Below, piece after piece: positions 7,936-19,029 of a DNA stretch of 64,000 bases (position 1 is its first letter; each line of letters starts with the position of its first letter). The notes under the pieces are model-generated. The model searched no databases. It saw only the letters and a program-made list of their open reading frames with translations, and was not told the DNA's origin. The translations under genes and the position numbers were made by a program. This stretch comes from Chloroflexota bacterium (GTDB lineage: Bacteria > Chloroflexota > Anaerolineae > JAAYZQ01), in NCBI GenBank assembly GCA_018606645.1, contig JAGVRI010000015.1, positions 35,280 through 99,279 of the forward strand, written 5' to 3'.

Positions 7936-8973
7936 ATGGGCGATTTGACGCCACGCCAGCAACTGATTCTGGGTCTGGTGATCCGCGAGTATATTGCGAC
8001 GGCGCAACCGGTCGGATCCAGGACCATTCAGGAGTATGGGCTGGGGGTCAGTTCGGCCACGATCCGCAATGAGATGGCCGTCCTGGAGGAGCAGGGGTAC
8101 CTGACCCATCCTCACACCTCGGCCGGACGGGTGCCCACCGAGCAGGGCTACCGCTATTTTGTTGAGCACTTGATGCGCGAATCGCAACTGCCGGCTGATG
8201 AGCAGCGGACCATCCGCCACCAGTTCCACCAGGTCGGGGTAGACCTGGAGCAGTGGATGCGCCTCGCTGCCTCGGTCCTGGCGCGCACTGCCCAATCGGC
8301 CTCGGTCGTCACCAGCCCCAAAACCGAACAGTGCCGCTTCAAGCATCTGGAGCTGATCGCCATTCACGATACGATGGCCTTGCTGATCTTGGTCCTGGAA
8401 GGCGGGCTGGTCCGGCAGCAAATGCTCACCCTGGATGAGGCGATGGATCAGGATACGCTGACCCAGATCGCCAACCGCCTGAACGATCTCTGCACCGGGC
8501 TTTCGGTCCATCGCATCAAGCTCCTGCGCCGCCAGTTGGGCGCCCTCGAACAGCAGGTCCTGGACGTGGTGGCGCAGATGATGCAGCGGGTGGACGAACA
8601 GGGCACCCTGAACCTCTACCGGGATGGATTGCTGAATATCCTGTACCAGCCCGAATTTGCCGTGCCGGAACGGGCCCGAACGGTGATCCAGATCTATGAG
8701 GACCGGACCTTCCTGGAAAGCCTGCTGACCGAGATGCTGGAGATCGGCGGGGTCCAGGTGATTATCGGAGGTGAAGGGCGGTGGGATGAACTGCGGGAGT
8801 GTAGCCTGATCGTGTCCCCCTATGGCGTCAGCGGCGAAGCGACCGGAGCCCTGGGGGTGATGGGGCCGATGCGCATGCCCTACAGTCGTGCCATTTCTGC
8901 CGTCCGCTATGTGGCCAACCTGCTAAGCGACCTTTTCCGCGAGCTGTATCGCGGCACAGAAGTACCTACCTAG
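7936..8973 (+). CDS. hrcA: Heat-inducible transcription repressor HrcA
   Basis: The product has 345 residues. The N-terminal winged helix contains LTPRQQLILGLVIREYI and the conserved SSATIRNEMAVLEEQGYL and SAGRVPTEQGYRYFV blocks. The rest is the GAF-like ligand/dimer region, ending with the typical MPYSRAISAVRYVANLLS. HrcA represses heat-shock operons by binding CIRCE, and a perfect CIRCE lies 55 bp upstream. It is the first gene of hrcA-grpE-dnaK-dnaJ. Length and motifs are normal for the family. Confidence 0.98.
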   Translation: MGDLTPRQQLILGLVIREYIATAQPVGSRTIQEYGLGVSSATIRNEMAVLEEQGYLTHPHTSAGRVPTEQGYRYFVEHLMRESQLPADEQRTIRHQFHQVGVDLEQWMRLAASVLARTAQSASVVTSPKTEQCRFKHLELIAIHDTMALLILVLEGGLVRQQMLTLDEAMDQDTLTQIANRLNDLCTGLSVHRIKLLRRQLGALEQQVLDVVAQMMQRVDEQGTLNLYRDGLLNILYQPEFAVPERARTVIQIYEDRTFLESLLTEMLEIGGVQVIIGGEGRWDELRECSLIVSPYGVSGEATGALGVMGPMRMPYSRAISAVRYVANLLSDLFRELYRGTEVPT

Positions 8974-8984
8974 GAGCAAGGACT

Positions 8985-9653
8985 ATGGTCGAAGAACACG
9001 TAGAAGAATCAGAGCAAGGTTCTGGAGAACAGACGCCGGAAAAGGAGGAGGTACCATCTGGTGAAACTACGGTTGTCGAGAGCGTCGAGGTAGAAGTCAA
9101 GCCCGATCCGCTCACTGCTCTTACTCAAGAGCTGGAAGAGACACGGGCCAAGGCCGCCGAGTATCTGGACGGCTGGCAACGGGCCAGGGCCGAGCTGCTC
9201 AACGCTCGCAAGCGCTTCCAGCGCGAACAGGAACAAGCGTATGACCAAGCGCGGGGCGATGTCCTCGTCCACCTCTTGCCCATCGTGGACGATTTCGAAC
9301 GGGCCTTCGAGACGTTGCCCCATAATCTATCCGGCCTGACCTGGATCCAGGGCATCTGGCTCATCCATCGGAAACTGCAACTGCTGCTGGAGCAGCAGGG
9401 AGTCACGCCCATCGAGGCGGTCGGCCAGAAGTTCGACCCCCTCATCCATGAAGCCGTGACCCACGAACCGTCCGAGGTGCCGGAGGGGACGATTATCAGC
9501 GAACTGCAGAAGGGATACAAGCTGGGCGAGCGGGTGTTGCGTCCGGCCATGGTGCGCGTCTCTTCGGGGCCTTCTCAGCCGGCAGCCACGGAGGAAAAGC
9601 CGCCAGAGGTCCAGGAGGCTGAGGCCAGCCCTTCCACTCCGCCGGAACCTTAA
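8985..9653 (+). CDS. grpE: Nucleotide exchange factor GrpE
   Basis: The product has 222 residues. An acidic, unstructured N terminus (~1-45) leads to a long coiled coil ([20 protein letters not shown]) and the C-terminal beta domain with the conserved FDPLIHEAV and [18 protein letters not shown]. GrpE releases ADP from DnaK. The Shine-Dalgarno AGGAG overlaps the hrcA stop codon, so translation is probably coupled. A Pro-rich tail of ~20 residues follows the beta domain. Confidence 0.97.
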   Translation: MVEEHVEESEQGSGEQTPEKEEVPSGETTVVESVEVEVKPDPLTALTQELEETRAKAAEYLDGWQRARAELLNARKRFQREQEQAYDQARGDVLVHLLPIVDDFERAFETLPHNLSGLTWIQGIWLIHRKLQLLLEQQGVTPIEAVGQKFDPLIHEAVTHEPSEVPEGTIISELQKGYKLGERVLRPAMVRVSSGPSQPAATEEKPPEVQEAEASPSTPPEP

Positions 9654-9684
9654 GAAACGAATCCGACTCAAAGGAGAACCAATT

Positions 9685-11574
<1,890 letters not shown>

Positions 11575-11635
11575 GAAAAGCGCACGAGGGTTTTGCCGGG
11601 CCCTCTGTGGCCCGTGTCCCTAGAGCGGAACCGGC

Positions 11636-12757
11636 ATGAGCGCGAAACGAGACTATTATGAAGTCCTGGGGGTCAGCCGCCAGGCGACGGAAGAGGAGAT
11701 CAAAAAGGCCTTCCGTCGCCTGGCCCGCCAGTATCACCCCGATGTCAACAAGAGCCCGGACGCTGAGGCACGGTTCAAGGAGATCAACGAGGCCTATGAG
11801 GTCCTCTCCGACCGGGAGAAACGGGCCATGTACGATCGCTTTGGCCACGCCGGACCTCAGGCCGGATTTGGGGGCTTTACTGATTTTGGGTTCGGCGGCT
11901 TTGAAGATCTCTTTGAGAGCTTTTTCGGGGGGATGCGGCCCGGGGCGGCGACGCGCAAAGGTCCCACGCGGGGCGCCGATCTGCGGTACGACCTGACCAT
12001 CGAGTTCGAGGAAGCGGTCTTTGGCTGCGAAAAGGAAATCCTGGTCCCGCGCCACGAAACCTGTCCCCAATGTCAAGGGAGCGGAGCCGAACCGGGCACC
12101 TATCCCATCCGTTGTCCCCAGTGCAACGGCACCGGCGAGATCCGTCGCCAGCAACAGACCTTCCTGGGCTCTTTTGTTCAGGTCACCACCTGTCCTCGGT
12201 GCCAGGGGGAGCGCGAAATCGTCACCACCCCCTGTACCCTGTGCCGGGGCCGTAAGGTGATCCAGGTGGAGCGGCCCATCCTGGTCAAGATCCCGGCCGG
12301 CGTGGATGAAGGCACCCGCATCCGTCTGTCCGGCGAAGGGGAGCCAGGCGAACGCGGCGGGCCTCCCGGCAATCTGTATGTCGTCCTGCATGTCAAGCCC
12401 CATGAATTCTTCCGCCGCGACGAAAACAACATTCTGCTGGAACTGGATATCAACGTTGCCCAGGCCGCTCTGGGAGACAAGATCAAAGTGCCCACTCTGG
12501 ACGGCGAAGAGGAACTGGTCATCCCGCCGGGAACGCAGAGCGGCGAAGCGTTCCGAATTCGGGGAAAGGGAGTGCCTTATCTGCGCCGCAACGGGCGCGG
12601 GGACCAGCTCGTCCTGGTCCATGTGCTGATCCCTACCCGGTTGAACGGACAACAAAAGAAGCTGTTTGAAGAATTGAGCAAGACGCTGGGCAAAGAGGTC
12701 GTCCATCAACCCGAAAAGGGCCTGTTCCAAAAGATCAAAGACGCGCTGGGGATGTAG
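11636..12757 (+). CDS. dnaJ: Co-chaperone DnaJ (Hsp40)
   Basis: The product has 373 residues. The J domain (residues ~4-70) has the HPD motif in YHPDVNKS. A Gly/Phe-rich region follows ([17 protein letters not shown]). The central zinc region has four Cys pairs: [24 protein letters not shown] and CTLCRGRK. The last two have lost the usual G-x-G ending but keep all eight cysteines, so zinc binding should persist. The substrate-binding beta domains follow. It stimulates DnaK ATPase. Confidence 0.98.
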   Translation: MSAKRDYYEVLGVSRQATEEEIKKAFRRLARQYHPDVNKSPDAEARFKEINEAYEVLSDREKRAMYDRFGHAGPQAGFGGFTDFGFGGFEDLFESFFGGMRPGAATRKGPTRGADLRYDLTIEFEEAVFGCEKEILVPRHETCPQCQGSGAEPGTYPIRCPQCNGTGEIRRQQQTFLGSFVQVTTCPRCQGEREIVTTPCTLCRGRKVIQVERPILVKIPAGVDEGTRIRLSGEGEPGERGGPPGNLYVVLHVKPHEFFRRDENNILLELDINVAQAALGDKIKVPTLDGEEELVIPPGTQSGEAFRIRGKGVPYLRRNGRGDQLVLVHVLIPTRLNGQQKKLFEELSKTLGKEVVHQPEKGLFQKIKDALGM

Positions 12758-12928
12758 GGACCTTTCGACAGACGGTCAAAACCTCGCCCGTAGGGAGGCA
12801 ACCATCGAACACGCTGTGGTCGCCTGTTCCTCCCTGTGCACAGGCGCGTCGGCGCAGTTCGACGTCCAGAAGCCCTTCGGGGGCAACTGCAATCGTTATT
12901 CAACTTCTTGAGGAAAGGCAAGCTCCGG

Positions 12929-13873
12929 TTGGACTGGCTGGAATTCAGCGTAGAGGTAGACGGCGAGACGGCAGAAGCGGTGGCCGAGCTGTTGAACCGC
13001 TACAGCCCGGGAGGGGTGGCCATCGAAACCCGGCTCGATTGTTTTGAGGACGAACTGCCCGCTGCGGCAGCCTTTCCCAAGGTAGTGGTCAAAACCTACC
13101 TGCCTCTCGATGAGACGGCTGACGAGGTCCGTCGCCGCCTGGAGGAAGGGCTGTGGCATCTGAGGCAGATCCAGCCTCTGCCCGAACCGGTGGTCCGTGT
13201 CCTGGCCGAGGAGGACTGGGCCGAGGCCTGGAAGAAACATTACTCCCGGCTGCGGGTGGGGCAGCGCACGGTGATCGTCCCAGCCTGGGAGGAGTACGCT
13301 CCGGCCCCTGATGAAGTAGTGATCCGCCTCGAACCGGGAATGGCCTTTGGCACTGGACTGCATCCGACCACCCGCCTTTGCCTGCAGGCCCTGGAACGGA
13401 TCGTCTGGCCGGGCTGCTCCGTTCTGGACGTAGGCACCGGATCGGGGGTGCTGGCCATTGCCGCCGCCAAACAGGGCGCGCGGTCCGTCCTGGCCCTGGA
13501 TGCCGATCCGGTGGCTGTGGCTGCGGCCGGGGAGAATGTGGCCCGGAACCAGGTTGCCGAAGTGGTTCGCGTCGTGCATGGCACCCTGCCCGGCGGGGCA
13601 GAGGTGAACTGGTTATGGACCGTGGACCACGCGCCCGAGCTGGTGGAGAGCGGTCAATTTGACCTGGTCCTGATCAACATCCTGGCCTCGGCGATCATCC
13701 AGATGGCCCCTGCCCTGGCCGCGCGGCTGGCTCCTGGCGGGTGGTTGATCGGCGCCGGGCTGATCGAAAGCCAGGCGCCCGAGGTGGTGGACAGCCTGGC
13801 GAGGCAAGGGCTCCGGGTGATCGAACAAATCCGGGAACAAGATTGGGTCGCGTTGCTGGCCCGGCGAGGGTAG
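12929..13873 (+). CDS. prmA: Ribosomal protein L11 methyltransferase PrmA
   Basis: The product has about 314 residues and is a SAM-dependent enzyme that trimethylates L11. The N-terminal substrate domain begins MDWLEFSVEVDGETAEAVAE. The AdoMet fold shows VLDVGTGSGVLAIAAAKQGA and a later LVLINILASAI motif where N-I-L-A replaces the N-P-P-Y of other methyltransferases, as is normal in PrmA. I start at the TTG at 12929, with AGGAAAGG 10 nt upstream; a longer in-frame GTG at 12836 would add 31 residues not typical of the family. prmA after dnaJ is a common bacterial arrangement. Confidence 0.9.
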   Translation: MDWLEFSVEVDGETAEAVAELLNRYSPGGVAIETRLDCFEDELPAAAAFPKVVVKTYLPLDETADEVRRRLEEGLWHLRQIQPLPEPVVRVLAEEDWAEAWKKHYSRLRVGQRTVIVPAWEEYAPAPDEVVIRLEPGMAFGTGLHPTTRLCLQALERIVWPGCSVLDVGTGSGVLAIAAAKQGARSVLALDADPVAVAAAGENVARNQVAEVVRVVHGTLPGGAEVNWLWTVDHAPELVESGQFDLVLINILASAIIQMAPALAARLAPGGWLIGAGLIESQAPEVVDSLARQGLRVIEQIREQDWVALLARRG

Positions 13874-13876
13874 AGC

Positions 13877-14644
13877 ATGACCATGCACCGTTTCTTTATC
13901 CCACCCGACTGGATCCAGGGTGACCAGGTCACGGTGACCGGACCCCAGGCGCACCAGATGATCCACGTCCTCCGCCTGCGTCCGGGCGATGAGGTGGTTT
14001 TCCTGGACAACTCCGGGTGGGAGATCCGGACCCGACTGGTCGCGCTGGATCGGGACACGGTGCAGGGAGAGGTGGTACAGCGCCAACTGGCCGGCGCCGA
14101 GCCTCGGACCAAGATCAGCCTTTACCAGGGAGTGCTCAAAAGTAAGCAATTTGAGCTGATCCTGCAAAAGGGCACCGAACTGGGCCTGGTGGAATTTGTG
14201 CCCATCATTTCGGAGCGGTGTGTGGTCTCCGATCTGGACGCCGTGGAAAAAAAGTATCGCCGCTGGGAGTCCATTATCCAGGAAGCGGCAGAACAATGCG
14301 GTCGTGGTCGAAAACCGGTCTTGCGTCCCGCCCTCCTCTTTTTGCAGGCGTGTGAACGGGCCAAGCAGTCCGGAGCGCTGTCGCTCATCCCTTGGGAAGG
14401 AGAACGGCGGACCCATCTGCGCCAGTTGTTGCGCCATGCCCCCTCCGAACGAAGAATGAGCTGGCCCCCTTTTTCGATCAATCTCCTGATCGGGCCGGAA
14501 GGCGGTTTTGCCCCAGCCGAGATGGTCATCGCCCGAAACTACGGTCTGGTGCCGGTGTCCTTGGGTCCGCGCATCCTGCGGGCGGAAACAGCCGGGCTGG
14601 TCGCCGCCGCCGCGATTCTGTACGAACTGGGCGATCTAGGCTGA
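13877..14644 (+). CDS. rsmE: 16S rRNA m3U1498 methyltransferase RsmE
   Basis: The product has 255 residues and is a SPOUT-class enzyme. The N-terminal PUA-like domain contains HQMIHVLRLRPGDEVVFLDN. The knotted C-terminal domain shows the diagnostic LLIGPEGGFAPAEM and SLGPRILRAETAGLVAAAA motifs, which form the SAM-binding knot. It methylates U1498 of 16S rRNA. It starts 4 nt after prmA and ends the heat-shock operon; the next gene is convergent. Confidence 0.96.
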   Translation: MTMHRFFIPPDWIQGDQVTVTGPQAHQMIHVLRLRPGDEVVFLDNSGWEIRTRLVALDRDTVQGEVVQRQLAGAEPRTKISLYQGVLKSKQFELILQKGTELGLVEFVPIISERCVVSDLDAVEKKYRRWESIIQEAAEQCGRGRKPVLRPALLFLQACERAKQSGALSLIPWEGERRTHLRQLLRHAPSERRMSWPPFSINLLIGPEGGFAPAEMVIARNYGLVPVSLGPRILRAETAGLVAAAAILYELGDLG

Positions 14645-14658
14645 GCCTGGGCAGCCGG

Positions 14659-15780
14659 TTATAATTGATCCAGGAGCTGGTACAGGTCCTCTTCGGTGTT
14701 ATAGAAGTGGGGCGAGACGCGGATCACCTCCCCGCGCAGCGAGATGATCACCCCAGCCGCCAGGAGGCGTTCAGCCAGCACCCCGGACGGAACCTGAGGA
14801 TGACGAAAACAGACGATGCCCGAACGCTCACGCCGATGAGCAATGGGCGTCTCGATCGAGCAATTCCGGACCTGCAAGCCGGCGATGAGAACATCGGTCA
14901 GAGCCAGGATGCGGGCCTCGATTTCCGCCAGCCCCACCGATAGAAGCAACTCGATGGCCGCGCCCATGCCGATCAGGCCGACATGGTGGAGGGAGCCGGG
15001 CTCAAACCGTTCGCCGCTGTCCCGCAAGGGGGAGTCGTAGCGGAAATAGTCGTCCCGATCGACTACGCCCCGCCAGCCGGTCATCACCGGTTCCAACCTA
15101 GGGATCATCTCCCGCCGCACATAGAGGAACCCGGCCCCGATCGGGCCGAGCATCCATTTGGCTGCGTGGGTGGCCAGGAAATCCACCGGGGTGTCGGCCA
15201 CGCTGAACTGGAGTGCGCCCAGCCCCTGGATGCCATCCACGCACAGATAGGCCCCTCGCTGGTGGCAGAGGTCAGCCAGGGCGTCGAGATCGTTGCGGTA
15301 GCCGGTGCTAAACTCGACGAAACTGATGGCTACCAGACGGGTGCGCCTATCCATCAGGCCGGCCACATCCTCCACCCGGATCCGATGGCCACGGGCGGGA
15401 GCAAAGCGCACTTCCACGCCCCGTCGTTGGACGTTGAGCCAGGGATAGACGTTGGCCGGAAACTCGGTCTCGGCGCAGATCAGATTATCGCCCGGCCGCC
15501 AGTCCAGACCGGCCGCCACAATATTCAACCCGTGGGACACGCTGCTGGTGAACACAATTTCGTCACGGTGGGCGCCGATCAGGCGCGCTGCCAGGCGGCG
15601 GATCTCTTCTAGCCGGTCATCCCAATCAACCAGGGCCTGGCTGCCAGATCGGGCCTGATCGGCCAGATAGCGGTCCATCGCCTGGACCACCGGGGCCGGC
15701 AAGGCTGCCGCCGAGGCGTGGTTCAGGTAGGCATAATGTTGGGTCACCGGGAACAGCGAACGGGCGTCAATCGGGTCCAT
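14659..15780 (-). CDS. Aminotransferase class V-fold PLP enzyme (cysteine desulfurase-like)
   Basis: The product has 373 residues. It has the fold-type I PLP pattern: HASAAALPAPVVQAM at the start, FTSSVSHGLNIVAAGL around the cofactor phosphate, the cofactor Asp in YLCVDGIQGLGAL and the Schiff-base Lys in THAAKWMLGP. The mobile loop with the catalytic Cys of IscS/SufS is not visible near the C terminus, so it is unlikely to be a true cysteine desulfurase. A PLP lyase or aminotransferase of the isopenicillin-epimerase-like group is more likely. It is convergent with rsmE; the substrate cannot be told. Confidence 0.8.
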   Translation of the reverse strand: MDPIDARSLFPVTQHYAYLNHASAAALPAPVVQAMDRYLADQARSGSQALVDWDDRLEEIRRLAARLIGAHRDEIVFTSSVSHGLNIVAAGLDWRPGDNLICAETEFPANVYPWLNVQRRGVEVRFAPARGHRIRVEDVAGLMDRRTRLVAISFVEFSTGYRNDLDALADLCHQRGAYLCVDGIQGLGALQFSVADTPVDFLATHAAKWMLGPIGAGFLYVRREMIPRLEPVMTGWRGVVDRDDYFRYDSPLRDSGERFEPGSLHHVGLIGMGAAIELLLSVGLAEIEARILALTDVLIAGLQVRNCSIETPIAHRRERSGIVCFRHPQVPSGVLAERLLAAGVIISLRGEVIRVSPHFYNTEEDLYQLLDQL

Positions 15781-15810
15781 TCATTGCCTGCCGAGAGCGA
15801 GTAGCTACAT

Positions 15811-16572
15811 TCAGCTTGGTGAGTCCAGTGCTTCCACAATCCGAGGCAGGATTTCGGCCACGTCTCCATGGATCACGACCTCGGCGTGGCGGTCAAAGGC
15901 CGTGGGTTGGAGGTTAATGATCATGCCCTTGGCGCCGCTCTTGACCGCCAGGAACGGGATATCGGCCGCCGGCGCGACCTCCAGCGACGATCCGGAGACC
16001 AGCATGAGGTCGCAGCGGCGAGCTTCTTCCATCGCCTGGTTGAACACTCGAACGGGCAACTGCTCTCCAAACAGGATGACATTGGGTTTGAGGGTGCCGC
16101 CGCATTCGCACACCGGGACCCTGCCGTCAAGCAACGAACGGATCATGCCTGGGTCCACGGGCACCGCTTTGTAGCAGCGGATACAGGTTGCCTCCCGCAT
16201 ATGACCGTGCAATTCCAACACCCGCCGTGACCCGGCCCGCTGCTGGAGGTTGTCGATGTTCTGGGTGATGACGACTTTGAGATATCCCATTTCTTCCAGG
16301 TGCGCCAGAGCCTGATGCGCTGGATTGGGAGTAGCGTGGAGCAGCGTCTCGATCAGAGGCCGGATCCAGTCATAGAAGGTCCGGGGGTTTAGACGAAAGG
16401 CCCAGATGGAGGCGACCAGCATCGGGTTGTCTTTTTCCCATAAGCCGGAGCCTGGGCTGCGAAAATCAGGGATGCCAGACGCCGTGCTCTGACCGGCGCC
16501 GGTGAACGCGACCATGTGGCGGGAACGGCGGATCAATTCTACCGCACGTTGGATCTGAGCGTCCAGGCTCAT
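15811..16572 (-). CDS. Sir2-family NAD-dependent protein deacylase
   Basis: The product has 253 residues. The sirtuin motifs are present: GAGQSTASGIPDFRS, TQNIDNLQQRAG, the catalytic His in ELHGH, zinc Cys in CIRC and later CECGG, and the NAD-binding GSSLEVAPAADIP. Sirtuins remove acyl groups from lysine using NAD. I chose the second of two adjacent ATGs (16572), 6 nt after GGAG; the alternative at 16575 and a TTG at 16593 are possible. It follows the endonuclease V gene by 17 nt and is probably cotranscribed. Confidence 0.93.
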   Translation of the reverse strand: MSLDAQIQRAVELIRRSRHMVAFTGAGQSTASGIPDFRSPGSGLWEKDNPMLVASIWAFRLNPRTFYDWIRPLIETLLHATPNPAHQALAHLEEMGYLKVVITQNIDNLQQRAGSRRVLELHGHMREATCIRCYKAVPVDPGMIRSLLDGRVPVCECGGTLKPNVILFGEQLPVRVFNQAMEEARRCDLMLVSGSSLEVAPAADIPFLAVKSGAKGMIINLQPTAFDRHAEVVIHGDVAEILPRIVEALDSPS

Positions 16573-16589
16573 CATGCACTCCAGATGCG

Positions 16590-17288
16590 TCAAAATAGAC
16601 GGAGTTGTTGCTGTCCGATCGGCAATTCCTCTCCCGCCGCCACCTGATGCGCGTAGCGGGTGGTCTCGGGCAGGCGGTGGTGCCGGGTGCAGCGAAGGAC
16701 AAACTCGATCGCCGTCGGCAAGTCAACCCGATGGCCGATAGAGACATAGATCGGCTGAACTCCAGGCCGTGTGCGGAGGACCGCCCCCACCATCTCCTCG
16801 CCGTCATAGAGGGGCGCCCAGTCGCCGGCGGCATCCCCCGGTGGATCGTGCACTCCGATCAGCCGCGATTTGGCGCAACCGATGCTGGGCCAGTCCAGGA
16901 TCACCCCCAGATGAGAGGCCAGGCCCAGGCGACGAGGATGGGCCCGGCCCTGGGCATCAAAAATCAACAGGTCCGGCCAGGTGGAGAGCCGTTCCAGGGC
17001 AGCCAGCACGCTCGGTCCCTCGCGAAAGGCCAACAACCCCGGCACATAGGGAAAGGTGATGGGCACCTCAGCGCAGGCCGAATCGAGCGGTTCCAGGGAG
17101 GGGAAGCGCAGCACCACTACGGCAGCCCGCGCGATTTCCCCACGAAACCCGACATCGATCCCGGCGATGGTCTGGATGGCAGCGGGATCAAAGGTGAGTT
17201 CCGCGATCACCTGCGCGGCCAGCCTGGCCTGTAACGCCCTTGCCTCTTCCACACTCAGGTCCCAGGGATGGGAGACCGCCAGTTTCAT
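16590..17288 (-). CDS. nfi: Endonuclease V (deoxyinosine 3' endonuclease)
   Basis: The product has 232 residues. Catalytic acidic residues lie in IAGIDVGF, in PGLLAFREGPSVL and in FDAQGRAHPRRLGLASHLGV, which are the family signature blocks. The enzyme nicks DNA or RNA next to deaminated adenine (inosine). The ATG at 17288 has a purine-rich ribosome site. It has a clear promoter at 17308-17336, divergent from the acyltransferase gene, and heads a two-gene unit with the sirtuin. Confidence 0.95.
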   Translation of the reverse strand: MKLAVSHPWDLSVEEARALQARLAAQVIAELTFDPAAIQTIAGIDVGFRGEIARAAVVVLRFPSLEPLDSACAEVPITFPYVPGLLAFREGPSVLAALERLSTWPDLLIFDAQGRAHPRRLGLASHLGVILDWPSIGCAKSRLIGVHDPPGDAAGDWAPLYDGEEMVGAVLRTRPGVQPIYVSIGHRVDLPTAIEFVLRCTRHHRLPETTRYAHQVAAGEELPIGQQQLRLF

Positions 17289-17307
17289 ATCCTCTGCTCC
17301 ATGCACC

Positions 17308-17336
17308 ACTTTAGCATAAAACCGGCCCTTTGACAA
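17308..17336 (-). promoter_or_regulatory. Promoter of nfi-sirtuin
   Basis: On the minus strand TTGTCA (17331-17336), 17 bp and TAAAGT (17308-17313). The start would be near 17301, 13 nt before the nfi ATG. Confidence 0.65.
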
Positions 17337-17338
17337 GC

Positions 17339-17367
17339 TTGACAGGCGAATTCTTTTACGGTAAGAT
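17339..17367 (+). promoter_or_regulatory. Promoter of the acyltransferase-PgsA-like-antiporter unit
   Basis: TTGACA (17339-17344), 17-bp spacer and TAAGAT (17362-17367). It is back to back with the nfi promoter with only 2 bp between the -35 boxes, so the two promoters may compete. Confidence 0.75.
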
Positions 17368-17391
17368 GCGACGGGATTGAGGCAACAAACG

Positions 17392-18282
17392 ATGGATCGG
17401 CTGCGTGATTTTTTCATTTACGCGTCGTATCGCTTCCTCGGTGCTCTGGCCGGCCCGATGCCTCCCTGGCTCGGCTACTGGCTGGCCAGACCCATTGGCT
17501 GGCTGTTGTACTTCCTTCACTGCCGGCTGCGCAAGGTCCTGCGCCATAACATCCGCCATGTCCTGGGTCCAGGAGCGGATCGGAGCCAGGTGGAGGCGGT
17601 GGTCCGTCGGACCTGCGTGAATATCATCAAAGGCCATTATGATCTGTTCCGGCTCAGCCGGCTCAACCACGACCAGATCAAAGCCCTGACGCGCATTGAA
17701 GGATTTGAGCATATCCAGCAGGCCCTGGCTCAAGGACGAGGGGTCGTGGTGGTCTCGGCCCATGTGGGGAACGTGGACCTGGTTGGCCAGATTCCGATGG
17801 CCTATGGAGTGCCCATGACCGCTGCTGCTCTCCACACCAGACCGGAACGACTCTTCCGCTATGTCCTTGGCCTCCGGCAAAGTGGTGGGTTGCGCCTGAT
17901 CCCTTCGGATGCGCCGATGATCGGCCTGTTCCGCGCCCTGAAGCGCGGCGAAATCGTTGCCCTGCCGTGCGATCTGAACGTGGCCGATAGCAGCCGGAAG
18001 GTGAACTTTTTCGACGAGCCCACCGAACTGCCGGACGGACCGGTGCGGGTGGCGTTGCGCACCGGCGCGGCGCTGATCCCGGCGTTTGTGTCCCGCCTGC
18101 CCGATGATACATTTTTGGTTCGAGTCGAGCCGCCTCTATCTCTGCCCGTGACAGACGATGAAGAGATGGCTGTCGCAGCGGGGATGGAGAAGGTGGTTGC
18201 GGCCATGGAGCGGCACATTGCCCAGCATCCAGACCAGTGGCTGGTGGCCCGACCGATATGGCCCATGAACTCGCCCCATTGA
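17392..18282 (+). CDS. LpxL/HtrB-type lysophospholipid acyltransferase
   Basis: The product has about 296 residues. The acyltransferase H-x4-D motif is in SAHVGNVDLVG, followed by the typical PCDLNVADSSRKVNFF and GPVRVALRTGAALIPAFVSR blocks. A hydrophobic N terminus anchors it to the membrane. Relatives add acyl chains to lipid A precursors or phosphatidylinositol mannosides. Together with the next gene (CDP-alcohol phosphatidyltransferase) it resembles the actinobacterial pair used for phosphatidylinositol lipids, but the acceptor is unknown. I chose the ATG at 17392, after GAGG; a TTG at 17377 is possible. Confidence 0.85.
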   Translation: MDRLRDFFIYASYRFLGALAGPMPPWLGYWLARPIGWLLYFLHCRLRKVLRHNIRHVLGPGADRSQVEAVVRRTCVNIIKGHYDLFRLSRLNHDQIKALTRIEGFEHIQQALAQGRGVVVVSAHVGNVDLVGQIPMAYGVPMTAAALHTRPERLFRYVLGLRQSGGLRLIPSDAPMIGLFRALKRGEIVALPCDLNVADSSRKVNFFDEPTELPDGPVRVALRTGAALIPAFVSRLPDDTFLVRVEPPLSLPVTDDEEMAVAAGMEKVVAAMERHIAQHPDQWLVARPIWPMNSPH

Positions 18283-18348
18283 GTGGAACCGGGCGCGTTG
18301 TTCCTGGGAGCTGAACGAGACCCCCTGGAGTACCGGAGGAAAGAACCC

Positions 18349-19029
18349 ATGTCCTTGATCGAACAAAAGGCCCGCGAACTCAGTCGCCCAATCCTGGAAT
18401 CGATCGGGCAGGCGCTGGCCCGCTGGAACATTTCTCCCAATGCGGTGAGCTATCTGGGTCTGGTTCTGACCATCGGTGTAGCACTACTGGCGGCATGGGG
18501 TAAATTCCGGTGGAGTGGAGCGGTGTATATCGTGGCCGCCCTGTGCGATGCGTTGGATGGAGCGCTGGCTCGGGCAAGCGGCAAAGGGAGCCGATTTGGC
18601 GCGTTTCTCGATTCCACCCTCGACCGGCTAGAAGAATCGGTAGTTTTCCTGGGATTGATCGTCTACTATGCCCGGGCGGGCCGCCCGATCGAACCGCCGC
18701 TGATCCTGCTGGTCACCGTCGGCTCGCTCATGGTCAGCTACACTCGGGCGCGGGCTGAGGCGGTAGGAGTCACCTGCCGTGAAGGATTGATGACGCGCCC
18801 ATTCCGCGTCGCGCTCATGATCGCCGGCCTGACCCTGAATCAGGTACTTATCGCCCTGATCGTGCTGGCCGTTACCAGCCTCTTTACCACTATCCAGCGC
18901 ATGGTCCACGTCTGGCAGATGACGGGTGGGGAGAAAGGGGGCTGGGGCCCGGTCAAGGAGCCGTTCAGTCCCCCGGTTCCGCCCACTCCAGCCGCCTGGG
19001 GGAACCACGACCCGAAGGACGTCCCATGA
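18349..19029 (+). CDS. CDP-alcohol phosphatidyltransferase
   Basis: The product has 226 residues and several membrane helices. The family signature D-x2-D-G-x2-A-R-x8-G-x3-D-x3-D is complete (DALDGALARASGKGSRFG, then AFLDSTLDR). These enzymes transfer a phosphoalcohol to CDP-diacylglycerol or a related lipid; candidates are phosphatidylglycerophosphate or phosphatidylinositol-phosphate synthesis. CGGAGGAAAG precedes the ATG. A hydrophilic Pro-rich tail of ~35 residues follows the last helix. It overlaps the antiporter gene by 4 nt. Confidence 0.9.
   Translation: MSLIEQKARELSRPILESIGQALARWNISPNAVSYLGLVLTIGVALLAAWGKFRWSGAVYIVAALCDALDGALARASGKGSRFGAFLDSTLDRLEESVVFLGLIVYYARAGRPIEPPLILLVTVGSLMVSYTRARAEAVGVTCREGLMTRPFRVALMIAGLTLNQVLIALIVLAVTSLFTTIQRMVHVWQMTGGEKGGWGPVKEPFSPPVPPTPAAWGNHDPKDVP

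Noticed and set aside
14659..15780. Naming the PLP enzyme as a cysteine desulfurase serving the IscU-IscX protein
   Set aside because: The catalytic Cys loop of IscS/SufS is not seen, and the gene is distant from iscU-iscX.
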